The notes: generated by a model not told the origin, from the sequence alone. A stretch of DNA of 58,822 nt from Candidatus Paceibacter sp. (GCA_020724885.1 DYGD01000001.1:7018-65839); one strand, 5' to 3'; counted from the stretch's first letter, positions 32,824 to 40,215 are shown. A program made the numbers and translations.

Positions 32824-33075
32824 TCAATCCTCATCGAGATCGAGAACTTCCAGAGCTCTATTAACATCCTCCTCGGCGCCCCGAACGATTCGAGCGTCTC
32901 CAAGAGTATACCTAGACTTCATGGCCTCCGACTCCACAGTTCTTCCTCCCCTGAAAATAAAACGAATGACCGGAAACGGTCTCGTCCTATTGAACAGGGG
33001 GAGAATGATCTCCGAGAGTAAAAGACCCAACAGCATGGCCAGGGCCAGAAACACCAAGAGTCGCAACAGAAACAT
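32824..33075 (-). CDS. 83-residue membrane-anchored protein (cassette gene)
   Basis: N-terminal hydrophobic helix (about residues 3-27, LLVFLALAMLLGLLLSEIILP) followed by a basic then acidic soluble tail (RYTLGDARIVRGAEEDVNRALEVLDLDED). Unknown family. GAAGGAGG SD 8 nt before the ATG. First gene of a two-gene unit with the SPFH protein, 67 nt apart, so the two may act together. Confidence 0.65.
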   Translation of the reverse strand: MFLLRLLVFLALAMLLGLLLSEIILPLFNRTRPFPVIRFIFRGGRTVESEAMKSRYTLGDARIVRGAEEDVNRALEVLDLDED

Positions 33076-33137
33076 GGATTGTGCCTCCTTCTCGGCCTAA
33101 GCCGGGTTATGACAAGTTGCAAACTAACTCTTTTTTA

Positions 33138-33165
33138 ATTATAACAAATCAAATAAAAATGTCAA
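33138..33165 (-). promoter_or_regulatory. Promoter of the SPFH two-gene unit
   Basis: Minus strand TTGACA and TATAAT with a 16-nt spacer, the same layout as the promoter at 31215-31242. Its -35 is the first hexamer of direct-repeat copy B. Confidence 0.85.
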
Positions 33166-33281
33166 ATTTTTTGAATGAGTGAAACTACAACCCCCGGACT
33201 TTAATTGTCCGCCCATCCGACCTAAACAAAATCGTGCCGAGGTCGTAGTTGCCAAGGGTTTTGACTCCGTTGTTTTGCAGA
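33160..33281. repeat. 122-bp direct repeat, copy B (native 3' end of the metallo-hydrolase gene)
   Basis: Contains the last codons and stop of the gene at 33185-34048. 121 of 122 positions match copy A; the two copies are 1,923 bp apart. Confidence 0.95.
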
Positions 33282-34048
33282 GTTTCCAAAACTTCCTTGT
33301 GCGGATGTCCGTATTTATTGTCCCGACCGGCTTGAATAACGGCAATGTCCGGCCGAACCGCTTTGACGAAAGAATCAGAAGTAGAGGTCTTTGAACCGTG
33401 GTGGCCGACCTTTAGAACATCGCTTTTTAGAATCTCACCGTCCAGAAAAACCAGATATTCTTCAATCTTTATCGGCGCGTCGCCGGTGAGCATAAAAGAA
33501 TTCTCGCCAAAAAATAATTTGCCGACGATAGAAGCATCGTTGGGGTTGAGTCCCGAAACATCCCTGTCCGGGAAAAGGACGACGAAAACTGCGCCGCCGC
33601 CCAAATCAACAAACATTCCTCTTTCAGCAACAATTCGCTTGGCTGGCGATTCTTCCGCTAAATAATTAAAGTTATCGACAATTCTGGTAGGGTGAGCTAC
33701 TCCTGATTCAATAATAAGATCGGTTTCAAATCTCTCCAAAATTGGAATAAAACCGCCGATGTGGTCAGCATCCGAATGGGTAACGAGCAATACTTCTATC
33801 TTTCGGTCATGAAAAGGCAGAGATTTTGACAAAGAATCCAAGACCGCGCCTCCCTGGCCAGCATCTATGAGCATTTTGTTGCCAGATGGCGATTTTATCA
33901 AAATAGCGTCCCCCTGCCCGACATCAAGAAAATAAACCCGGAGAGAAGAATCAGATGACCAGACGAAATTCCAAATAAAGAGATTAGAAACCGCCAAAAA
34001 TCCCAAAGTCAAAAACCAATGATACTTTACAAAAAATGATTTCATCAA
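33185..34048 (-). CDS. ComEC C-terminal-like metallo-beta-lactamase-fold hydrolase
   Basis: 287 residues: N-terminal membrane anchor (about 9-30), then an MBL fold beginning VYFLDVGQGDAILI, with the metal-binding THSDADHIGG, a second ligand region LTGDAP, and VGHHGSKTSTS. This is the standalone form of the ComEC C-terminal domain, which is thought to process the non-transported DNA strand. The channel domain is encoded separately at 34.7 kb in the opposite direction. Its last 97 nt are duplicated at 31.3 kb. Confidence 0.9.
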   Translation of the reverse strand: MMKSFFVKYHWFLTLGFLAVSNLFIWNFVWSSDSSLRVYFLDVGQGDAILIKSPSGNKMLIDAGQGGAVLDSLSKSLPFHDRKIEVLLVTHSDADHIGGFIPILERFETDLIIESGVAHPTRIVDNFNYLAEESPAKRIVAERGMFVDLGGGAVFVVLFPDRDVSGLNPNDASIVGKLFFGENSFMLTGDAPIKIEEYLVFLDGEILKSDVLKVGHHGSKTSTSDSFVKAVRPDIAVIQAGRDNKYGHPHKEVLETLQNNGVKTLGNYDLGTILFRSDGRTIKVRGL

Positions 34049-34105
34049 AAAAAGAATGGTGGTAAAATATATTTGAGATTATACATCTAATTCTAAACAA
34101 TCATT

Positions 34106-34696
34106 ATGGAAAACTACCAGGAACAGAAATTTAACATCCCAAAATTAAAAGGAATTTCAGAAAAAAGCATTGAAGAACATCTGAAGCTTTATGCCGGCTA
34201 CGTTAAGCATACCAACTTGATTTTGGAAAAAATTACCGAGCTAAATGAGGATTCGGAAAAAAATATGTATCTTATCGGCGAACTTCGCCGGCGGTTGGGG
34301 TTTGAATTTGACGGAATGAGAAACCACGAATACTACTTCCGGTCGTTTGAAGGCGGTTCAACTCCGCTTGCCGAAAATTCGCCACTAAAAAAACAAATCG
34401 GGAACAGCTTCGGCGGTTTTGAAAATTGGCTGAAAGAATTCAAGCAAACAGCGGCCACTCGCGGCATCGGCTGGGCGATGCTTTATTTTGACCCGCAAAC
34501 AAAACGACTGCTGAATGCCTGGATTGACGAACAGCACTTGGGACACTTGACCGGCCTCTCGCCGGTTCTGGCACTTGATATGTGGGAACATTCTTATGTC
34601 TTTGACTACCAACCCAGCGGCAAAAAGCAATACATTGAGGACTTTTTTGAAAATCTGAACTGGCAAGTGATTGAAGCTAATTTTTTAGAAAATTAA
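34106..34696 (+). CDS. sodA: Fe/Mn superoxide dismutase
   Basis: 196 residues of the SodA/SodB family. Metal ligands recognisable by position: His in IEEHLKLYAGY, His in RNHEYYF, and Asp and His in LDMWEHSYVFDY. Converts superoxide to peroxide and oxygen. Iron versus manganese preference is not decidable. The sequence is divergent from typical SODs in the N-terminal half. It lies between the two divergent ComEC-related genes. Confidence 0.88.
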   Translation: MENYQEQKFNIPKLKGISEKSIEEHLKLYAGYVKHTNLILEKITELNEDSEKNMYLIGELRRRLGFEFDGMRNHEYYFRSFEGGSTPLAENSPLKKQIGNSFGGFENWLKEFKQTAATRGIGWAMLYFDPQTKRLLNAWIDEQHLGHLTGLSPVLALDMWEHSYVFDYQPSGKKQYIEDFFENLNWQVIEANFLEN

Positions 34697-34705
34697 TTTT
34701 TGAGA

Positions 34706-36220
34706 ATGAAACCGGCCGATTGGCTTTTCTTTTTTTGTCTCGCTTTCATCGGCGGAGTGTTCCTAAAATCTTTCTGGGATACTCCATGGCTGTTTTTCCT
34801 AAATTTGGCTTTTGTCTCTCTGGCCGCTTTTGTTTTAAGTTTTTTTGTTTTCCATAAACCGGTAAAAATTTTTCTGCCAATCTCTTTGGTTTTTCTCACC
34901 GCGGGCTTGGGAATTCTGCGGACCGACTTCAAAATTTCCGCTCCGGACCAACTGCAGGCCTACAGAGACAACGAGGAAATTGTTGAGATTGCGGGGAAAA
35001 TAAAAGGCCAGCCGAGTTTGAGAGACAATCATATCAAGTACACCGTATTAACTGACACTTTCAGCGAAAAAATTTTAATCAACGCCGAGCTGACGGAAAA
35101 ATTTAACCCGGGTGACAAGATTTTAATCCGGGGCAAGCTCCAGACCCCCGCTGAATTTCCCGACTTTAATTATCGCGAATTCTTACAAAAAGACGGAATC
35201 CAAACAGTCGCCTATTATCCGGAGATTGAAATTTTGAAAGAGAAAAAATGGAGTTTTTTGGGCTTGGTCTTAAAAGCTAAAAACAAACTTAGAGAGGCAA
35301 ACAGAAAAATTATTCCTTTTCCGCAAGGTGAAATTTTGGCGGCGATGACACTCGGCGACGCCCCTCTTATGCCCCAAACGGTAAAAGACAATTTTAATAA
35401 AGTTGGTATTCGCCATATCACCGCCATCTCCGGAATGCATATCGGAATTATTGCGGGGCTCTTAGCGGGGATCTTGTATGCAAGCCCGTTAAAGAATAAA
35501 ACTTTTTGGATTGTCTCAATCTTTTTAATTTTTTATGTGACACTGGTCGGCTGGCCGGCCTCAGCTGTCCGGGCCGCCATTATGGGTTCAATCTTGCTTT
35601 TAGCCGAGAAAGTCAGAAGGAAATATTTTGCCGAACGCGCGCTGGTCTTAGCCGCTTTTGTAATGCTTCTTTTAAACCCCCTACTCTTGCGTCTTGATGT
35701 CGGCTTCCAGCTTTCTTTTCTGGCGGTTTTGGGAATTATCACTACCGCTCCATTTTTTGCCCAGATTTTAAAAAGGTTTATAAGATTTAAATACCTCACC
35801 CAAATCGTCGCCATCACTCTCGCCGCCCAAGTTTTTACCCTGCCGATTTTAATTTACAATTTCGGAATTTTTTCCACCGTCTCGCCTCTGGCAAATGTTT
35901 TAGTGGTACCGCTCGTGCCGTTTATAATCGTCGGCGGATTTCTGGCGATGATTGGTGGCGCAATTCACGAGTGGTTGGGTTTGGTTTTGGCTTTTCCAGT
36001 TTATCTAATCCTTAAATACATCACTTGGCTAAGCGAATTTGCGGCTGACTCTCCGTGGTCATTCCAAACAATCTCCGGCCTCCATGTCTTCTGGATGATT
36101 CTTTATTATTTGATTCTCCTACCTTTTGCCTTCTGGCTGAAAAGAAAACTGCCACAAGCTGAATTAAATCTTCTACCGAAAACTAATAAAAATGAAAACA
36201 AAAACACAGATCGGAATTAA
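34706..36220 (+). CDS. comEC: ComEC/Rec2 channel protein (N-terminal and competence domains)
   Basis: About 504 residues: two N-terminal helices, an OB-like DUF4131 region (EIAGKIKGQPSL, FNYREFLQKDGIQ), and the Competence domain with many helices and the signatures MTLGDAPLMPQ, GIRHITAISGMHIGIIAGL and GWPASAVRAAIMG. No C-terminal MBL domain. Would carry transforming DNA across the membrane, together with the type IV pilus genes. The track start is a TTG two codons earlier; ATG 34706 preferred. Confidence 0.92.
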   Translation: MKPADWLFFFCLAFIGGVFLKSFWDTPWLFFLNLAFVSLAAFVLSFFVFHKPVKIFLPISLVFLTAGLGILRTDFKISAPDQLQAYRDNEEIVEIAGKIKGQPSLRDNHIKYTVLTDTFSEKILINAELTEKFNPGDKILIRGKLQTPAEFPDFNYREFLQKDGIQTVAYYPEIEILKEKKWSFLGLVLKAKNKLREANRKIIPFPQGEILAAMTLGDAPLMPQTVKDNFNKVGIRHITAISGMHIGIIAGLLAGILYASPLKNKTFWIVSIFLIFYVTLVGWPASAVRAAIMGSILLLAEKVRRKYFAERALVLAAFVMLLLNPLLLRLDVGFQLSFLAVLGIITTAPFFAQILKRFIRFKYLTQIVAITLAAQVFTLPILIYNFGIFSTVSPLANVLVVPLVPFIIVGGFLAMIGGAIHEWLGLVLAFPVYLILKYITWLSEFAADSPWSFQTISGLHVFWMILYYLILLPFAFWLKRKLPQAELNLLPKTNKNENKNTDRN

Positions 36221-36228
36221 CAACAGAG

Positions 36229-36264
36229 GAGACAATTTGACGATCGCCAAATTGTCTCTATAAT
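36229..36264 (+). promoter_or_regulatory. Promoter overlapped by a 30-bp palindrome, leaderless start
   Basis: A nearly perfect palindrome (GAGACAATTTG ... CAAATTGTCTC, centre ACGATCGC) runs up to the -10 box. TTGACG (36237-36242) and TATAAT (36259-36264) are 16 nt apart, with the ATG 6 nt after the -10. The palindrome is placed as an operator. Confidence 0.75.
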
Positions 36265-36270
36265 AGAATT

Positions 36271-36780
36271 ATGAGCTTCACAGAAGATTTACTTTCAACT
36301 CTCACCACTTTGAGTGACTACTCACGGCTTTGGGCTAGAGTTCGCGGGTCTGGAAAGATCTACGGAAGACCTAAATCGGATTCGGTTGACTCTATATCTT
36401 ATAAAACTTTTTGGAAAACTCTCTCCCGTTTGGAACAAAGAGGATTGGTTGAGAACAAAGGCAACCAATGGAAGATTACTTCTCTAGGATTGGACTATCT
36501 CAAAAAACTACAGAGAAAGAAAAAATTACCGAAACACTCCGCCAAATCTCTGTCGTCCAAACCCAAAAGAATGATTATAATTTTTGATATACCGGAAAAA
36601 TTCCGGCGAGAGAGAGCGTGGTTAAGGTTTGAGTTAACAAATCTCGGCTTTGTAATGCTTCAGAAAAGCGTTTGGTTTGGCCCAGCGCCATTGCCAAAAG
36701 AATTTATAAAATCCTTAAAGGAACTGAAAATTTTACCCTATTTGAAATTCTTTAAAGCAACTGAAGAAGAAATCGTTTAA
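36271..36780 (+). CDS. PaaX/Cas2-like regulator
   Basis: 169 residues: an N-terminal winged-helix region (about 15-80, with YKTFWKTLSRLEQRGLVENKGNQWKITSLG) and a C-terminal ferredoxin-like domain (about 95-165, RMIIIFDIPEKFRRERAWLRFELTNLGFVMLQKSVW) of the type shared by PaaX repressors and Cas2. Proteins like this are often labelled Cas2 in CPR genomes. No cas1 or CRISPR array is in the window, so a transcription regulator is more likely. Palindromes on both sides are candidate operators. Confidence 0.8.
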   Translation: MSFTEDLLSTLTTLSDYSRLWARVRGSGKIYGRPKSDSVDSISYKTFWKTLSRLEQRGLVENKGNQWKITSLGLDYLKKLQRKKKLPKHSAKSLSSKPKRMIIIFDIPEKFRRERAWLRFELTNLGFVMLQKSVWFGPAPLPKEFIKSLKELKILPYLKFFKATEEEIV

Positions 36781-36801
36781 CACCAGAACCCAACTCAAAG
36801 T

Positions 36802-36843
36802 TCAACGGAGACAACTTGGCGATCGCCAAGTTGTCTCCGTTGA
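36802..36843. promoter_or_regulatory. 42-bp perfect palindrome upstream of a cassette gene
   Basis: Every base pairs over 42 bp (half-site TCAACGGAGACAACTTGGCGA). The right end overlaps TTGACA (36840-36845) of a promoter with GATAGT at 36862-36867 (16-nt spacer). Shares the core GACAAnTTGnCGATCGCCAAnTTGTC with the palindrome at 36229-36258. Confidence 0.85.
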
Positions 36844-36867
36844 CATCTGAAACGAGAAAATGATAGT
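36840..36867 (+). promoter_or_regulatory. Promoter of the 36.9-kb cassette gene
   Basis: TTGACA and GATAGT with a 16-nt spacer. The leader contains a 9-bp hairpin AGCGGTGCT/AGCACCGCT (about 36885-36905) before the SD. Confidence 0.6.
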
Positions 36868-36942
36868 GTCAGCGGAACAAAATCAGCGGTGCTCGTAGCA
36901 CCGCTAACAGACGGGGAAGAAACAGGGGTAAGGAGACATAAT

Positions 36943-37263
36943 ATGGAATGGTTTTGGGTCATAACCATTACCTACGGATGTGTCGCTATAATCGGAGGTA
37001 TTTACTACTTCGCCTTCGTCAGCAGTGATTGCTATCGAGAAGAGGAGGAAGCTGGTCGAGTTCCCATGGATCCTGTCTTCACTCAAGTGATGATCTTTCT
37101 TGTCGTTCCTATACTTTTCGGCATTCTCTGGCTACCGCTGCTCATCGTACTCATGCAAGAGAAGAGAGAGAGGGGGGGTGAAGTGATCCGAATCCAGGAA
37201 GCCGACCCGTCAAACCGCCGGCACTCGCTCGGCGGTTTTTTCATTTTCTCCAACTTTCTATAA
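36943..37263 (+). CDS. Small two-helix membrane protein with a G7 tract (cassette gene)
   Basis: 106 residues as read: one helix at about residues 3-25, an acidic loop (YREEEEAGR), a second helix at about 47-70, then a charged tail. AAGGAG SD 7 nt from the ATG at 36943; the track start at 36889 is in the leader. The frame runs through its own terminator (37213-37241) and stops inside the convergent rnhA gene. A G7 tract at 37172-37178 explains this: with six Gs the frame would stop (AAGTGA) before the terminator. Family not recognised. Confidence 0.6.
   Translation: MEWFWVITITYGCVAIIGGIYYFAFVSSDCYREEEEAGRVPMDPVFTQVMIFLVVPILFGILWLPLLIVLMQEKRERGGEVIRIQEADPSNRRHSLGGFFIFSNFL
37213..37241 (+). 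terminator. Terminator of the 36.9-kb cassette gene
   Basis: AACCGCCG and CGGCGGTT with a 9-nt loop and TTTTTT. It lies inside the current reading frame of the gene it should terminate. Confidence 0.8.
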
Positions 37264-37951
37264 TCTTCTTTTCTTCTTCCGCACTAAAAACTTTTTTATA
37301 TTTCGCGCCACTTTTGCCTTTGACTCTTTTTTCACACTCCGCCCATGTCTTATGAGTTTTTATGACTCCGTTTATCATACTGACATAAGAATACGCTTTG
37401 CCTCTTTTACCTGTTTTAGCTTTGCTAGTTGGAGGTGGAGTTTTTAAATGCTCATATCCAGAAAGCAAACCTGAATAAAGCTCAAGGGGGTTCCGGTCGG
37501 CAAAAGCGGTGGCGATTCCATCTGCGCGTTCGTTGCCGGAAACTCCGCTGTGCCCGGCCACATGTTTCCATTCAATTTTTTTATTTTTAACAAGTTCCAA
37601 AAGATTTTCCCATAAATCCTTGTTTAAAACCGGCTCTTTGTTTTTTGTAACCCAGTTTCTTTTCTCCCACGAGTAAATCCATTTAGTTATTCCATTGATA
37701 AGATAATTAGAATCAGTATATATAATTATTAGTTGATAGTTTATAGTTGATAGTTTATAGAAAGAAACAAATTCTAATGCTTTAATTGCCGCTGTAAGTT
37801 CCATTCTGTTGTTAGTTGTGTGATCTTCGTGCCCGCCAAGTTCAACGACTTTTGATGAGCCGTTTTGGTTTTGCAAAACCAAAACGGCGCCCCAGCCACC
37901 GGCCCCCGGGTTGCCACGCGAAGCGCCATCGGTAAAAATTATAGTTCTCAT
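37241..37951 (-). CDS. rnhA: Ribonuclease HI with C-terminal hybrid-binding-like domain
   Basis: 236 residues. RNase H domain (1-150) with the catalytic set Asp in FTDGASRGNPG, Glu in NRMELTAA, Asp in YTDSNYL and Asp in NERADGIA. The C-terminal 50 residues (AYSYVSMINGVIKTHKTWAECEKRVKGKSGAKYKKVFSAEEE) match the RNase H1 hybrid-binding/viroplasmin-like domain, which is usually N-terminal. Before the third catalytic residue is an odd insert (KLSTINYQLIII) encoded by a TTGATAGTTTATAG-type repeat. Confidence 0.92.
   Translation of the reverse strand: MRTIIFTDGASRGNPGAGGWGAVLVLQNQNGSSKVVELGGHEDHTTNNRMELTAAIKALEFVSFYKLSTINYQLIIIYTDSNYLINGITKWIYSWEKRNWVTKNKEPVLNKDLWENLLELVKNKKIEWKHVAGHSGVSGNERADGIATAFADRNPLELYSGLLSGYEHLKTPPPTSKAKTGKRGKAYSYVSMINGVIKTHKTWAECEKRVKGKSGAKYKKVFSAEEEKKIIESWRK
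37728..37762. repeat. TTAGTTGATAGTTTATAG microrepeat inside rnhA
   Basis: Two tandem copies of about 14 nt (AGTTGATAGTTTAT). A related sequence (TAGTTGATGATTTATAG) occurs at 46470-46487 just upstream of a pilin-like gene. Confidence 0.6.
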
Positions 37952-37957
37952 TTAATT

Positions 37958-39658
37958 TTAATTAAAAACATCAACAATCCTTAATCGGAATTCCGGACGA
38001 CCCAAAAAGAAGGATTCTTCCAGAGAAACTATGAGGTTCGCTTTTTCTCCTTCATTTAAAAATTTAATTTTTTCTTTCGGAGCAAAAAAATAAATCGCCC
38101 GAACATCCGTCCCGATAAACTTAATTTCAAAATGTTTGCCTTGTTTTCCAAATTCTTTCAAAGACTTTATTTCAATTTTTTCAATTAAAAATATCGGCTT
38201 TGGATTCCCAACACCAAACGGCGCCAGTTTTTTTATAATCTCAAAAGTTGTTTGATTTGCATCTTTGATATCAAGCTTTTCATCAATAATGATTTTTTCC
38301 GGTTGAAAATCCTTAACGCTAGAAACCGTTTCGCAAGCCAAAGAAATTTTTTCCGGCAAGGTGTGAATCTTTTCAAAAATTACCGAAAAACCGCCAGCCA
38401 TTTTATGCCCGCCGAACTCAAGAAAACAATCGCGAGTTTCTTCCAAAATAGACAATATATTAATTTTTCCGTCCGAACGGCAAGAACCCTTGATAACTTC
38501 TTCGCCGTCCCGACCCCAAAGAAAAACCGGTTTTTTGAATTCCTCAACCAAATTATTAGCAACCAAACCCAAAAGCGCCGGACGCCATTTTGGATTGCCA
38601 ATAACGAGCGAACGACCGGAAAGTATCGCGTCATTTTTGAAAATATGCTGTTTTATTTCCTTTGAAATCAAAGCCACCGCCCCTTTTCTCTCATTATTTA
38701 TTTCATTTAAACGGATAGTCGCTTCCTCGGCTTCCTTGAAGTTCTTCGTGGAAAGAAGTCCGAAAGCGTCTAAAGCGCTACCCATTCTAGACGCGGCATT
38801 AATTCTCGGCGTAATCATAAAAGTTATGTCATCTTCAGAAAGATGTCTTTGTTCAATCCGCAGTTTTTCAAACATTTTACGCAAGCCCGGCCGGCGGGAC
38901 TTTCTTAAAACCAAAATTCCGTAATACGCCAACACCCGGTTCTCGCCGACTAAAGGCACCATATCAGAAAGAGTGGCTAAGCCGGCCATGTCTAAAAACC
39001 ATTTTTCCTGACCCTTCTTCCATTCAAAACCGCCACGCTCAATTAGGCCTTGAATCAATTTATAAACCACCGCCGCGCCACAAAGGTGCAAAAAAGGATA
39101 GGTTGAATCGGGGCGTTTGGGGTTAATTACCGAGAGAGCTCCTTCCGGCAATCCACTGCTATTTACCTCATGGTGATCGGTAATGATGACATCAATGCCG
39201 AACTCATGCGCTTTTTGAACTTGCGCGGTATCAGCCGTGCCACAATCAATAGTAATTATTAAATTAACTTTTTTCTCGGCAAAACTTTCAACTGCTTCCA
39301 AATGCAAACCGAAGCCATCGTTGTGCCGATGCGGAATATGATTTTCAAAATTATTGAAACCAATTTCTTTGAAAAAGTCGTGAAGCATCACAGCTCCGGG
39401 AATTCCGTCAGCGTCGTAGTCGCTGTAGATAACAACTTTTTCGTTATTTTTTACAGCCGTAGAGATTCGCTGAACCGCCTTATCCAAATCATTCAATAAA
39501 AACGGATTATGAAGGTGTTCTTCATAATCGGGATTTAAAAATTTTTCTATTTCCGGCCCGTCTTTTATGCCACGCAAGTGCAGAAGTTTTTTTAAAAGAG
39601 AATCAGGATCGTTTTCCAAGCCGTCTAGATTAATTTCCGCCAAAGAATATTTTTCCAT
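37958..39658 (-). CDS. recJ: Single-stranded-DNA-specific exonuclease RecJ
   Basis: 566 residues from ATG 39658: DHH phosphoesterase domain with SDYDADGIPGAVML, IDCGTAD and ITDHHEV, DHHA1 domain with FGGHKMAGGFSV, and a C-terminal OB-like domain. 5'-3' ssDNA exonuclease in repair and recombination. A TATAAT lies exactly 7 nt upstream of the ATG, so the message is probably leaderless. Divergent from the HIT gene. Confidence 0.95.
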   Translation of the reverse strand: MEKYSLAEINLDGLENDPDSLLKKLLHLRGIKDGPEIEKFLNPDYEEHLHNPFLLNDLDKAVQRISTAVKNNEKVVIYSDYDADGIPGAVMLHDFFKEIGFNNFENHIPHRHNDGFGLHLEAVESFAEKKVNLIITIDCGTADTAQVQKAHEFGIDVIITDHHEVNSSGLPEGALSVINPKRPDSTYPFLHLCGAAVVYKLIQGLIERGGFEWKKGQEKWFLDMAGLATLSDMVPLVGENRVLAYYGILVLRKSRRPGLRKMFEKLRIEQRHLSEDDITFMITPRINAASRMGSALDAFGLLSTKNFKEAEEATIRLNEINNERKGAVALISKEIKQHIFKNDAILSGRSLVIGNPKWRPALLGLVANNLVEEFKKPVFLWGRDGEEVIKGSCRSDGKINILSILEETRDCFLEFGGHKMAGGFSVIFEKIHTLPEKISLACETVSSVKDFQPEKIIIDEKLDIKDANQTTFEIIKKLAPFGVGNPKPIFLIEKIEIKSLKEFGKQGKHFEIKFIGTDVRAIYFFAPKEKIKFLNEGEKANLIVSLEESFFLGRPEFRLRIVDVFN

Positions 39659-39665
39659 CCCAAAA

Positions 39666-39730
39666 ATTATACCACGCCCCGCCAAGGCGCTTTGCGCCTT
39701 GGCGGGGCAATTTCCTTCCTATGATATAAT
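39666..39730. promoter_or_regulatory. Divergent leaderless promoters around a 33-nt palindrome
   Basis: TATAAT for recJ (minus, 39666-39671) and TATAAT for the HIT gene (plus, 39725-39730) each stand 7 nt from their ATG. Between them, 39676-39708, is a perfect 15-bp hairpin (GCCCCGCCAAGGCGC, loop TTT). Confidence 0.75.
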
Positions 39731-39737
39731 TTTTATT

Positions 39738-40118
39738 ATGAAAGATGAAAATTGCACTTTTTGTAAAATTGCCAAAAAAGAAATTCCGGCGCACATAGTT
39801 TACGAAGATAATAATTTTATGGTATTTCTTGATATAAATCCGCAGACACCCGGACACGTTCAAGTCATACCGAAAGAACACTACCGATGGGTATGGGACG
39901 TCCCCAATATCGGTGAATATTTTAAAATTGCGCAAAAAATTGCCCTGGCTCAAAGAAAGGCCTTTAAAACCGAGTGGATTCTTTCAAGAATTATCGGCGA
40001 CGAACAACCTCACGCTCATATTTGGGTTTTTCCCGCCGGCGATGCCGATGGTCACAAAGGCGACCTGCATGGAAATGCCAAGAAGATAATTGAAGTATTG
40101 GAAGAGGTAAAAAATTGA
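39738..40118 (+). CDS. HIT-family nucleotide hydrolase/transferase
   Basis: 126 residues: CTFCKIAKKEIPAHIVYEDNNFMVFLDINPQTPGHVQVIPKEHY, the Hint-type N-half, and the histidine triad region HAHIWVFP. Probably a purine nucleoside phosphoramidase or related enzyme. The N-terminal CxxC is a common zinc feature. The track ORF is longer, but the TATAAT 7 nt before ATG 39738 fixes the start. Confidence 0.9.
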   Translation: MKDENCTFCKIAKKEIPAHIVYEDNNFMVFLDINPQTPGHVQVIPKEHYRWVWDVPNIGEYFKIAQKIALAQRKAFKTEWILSRIIGDEQPHAHIWVFPAGDADGHKGDLHGNAKKIIEVLEEVKN

Positions 40119-40215
40119 CCTAATTGCTCCAATCAACCTAAAAAATCCTAAACGCCGATTCCTAATTTAGAAAATGGGTCAGTAAGTATTGTCTAAAATA
40201 ATTAGGCAAATTAAG

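Noticed and set aside
36271-36780. CRISPR-Cas locus suggested by the Cas2-like domain
   Set aside because: No cas1, effector gene or repeat-spacer array anywhere in the window; the N-terminal winged helix points to a PaaX-type regulator.
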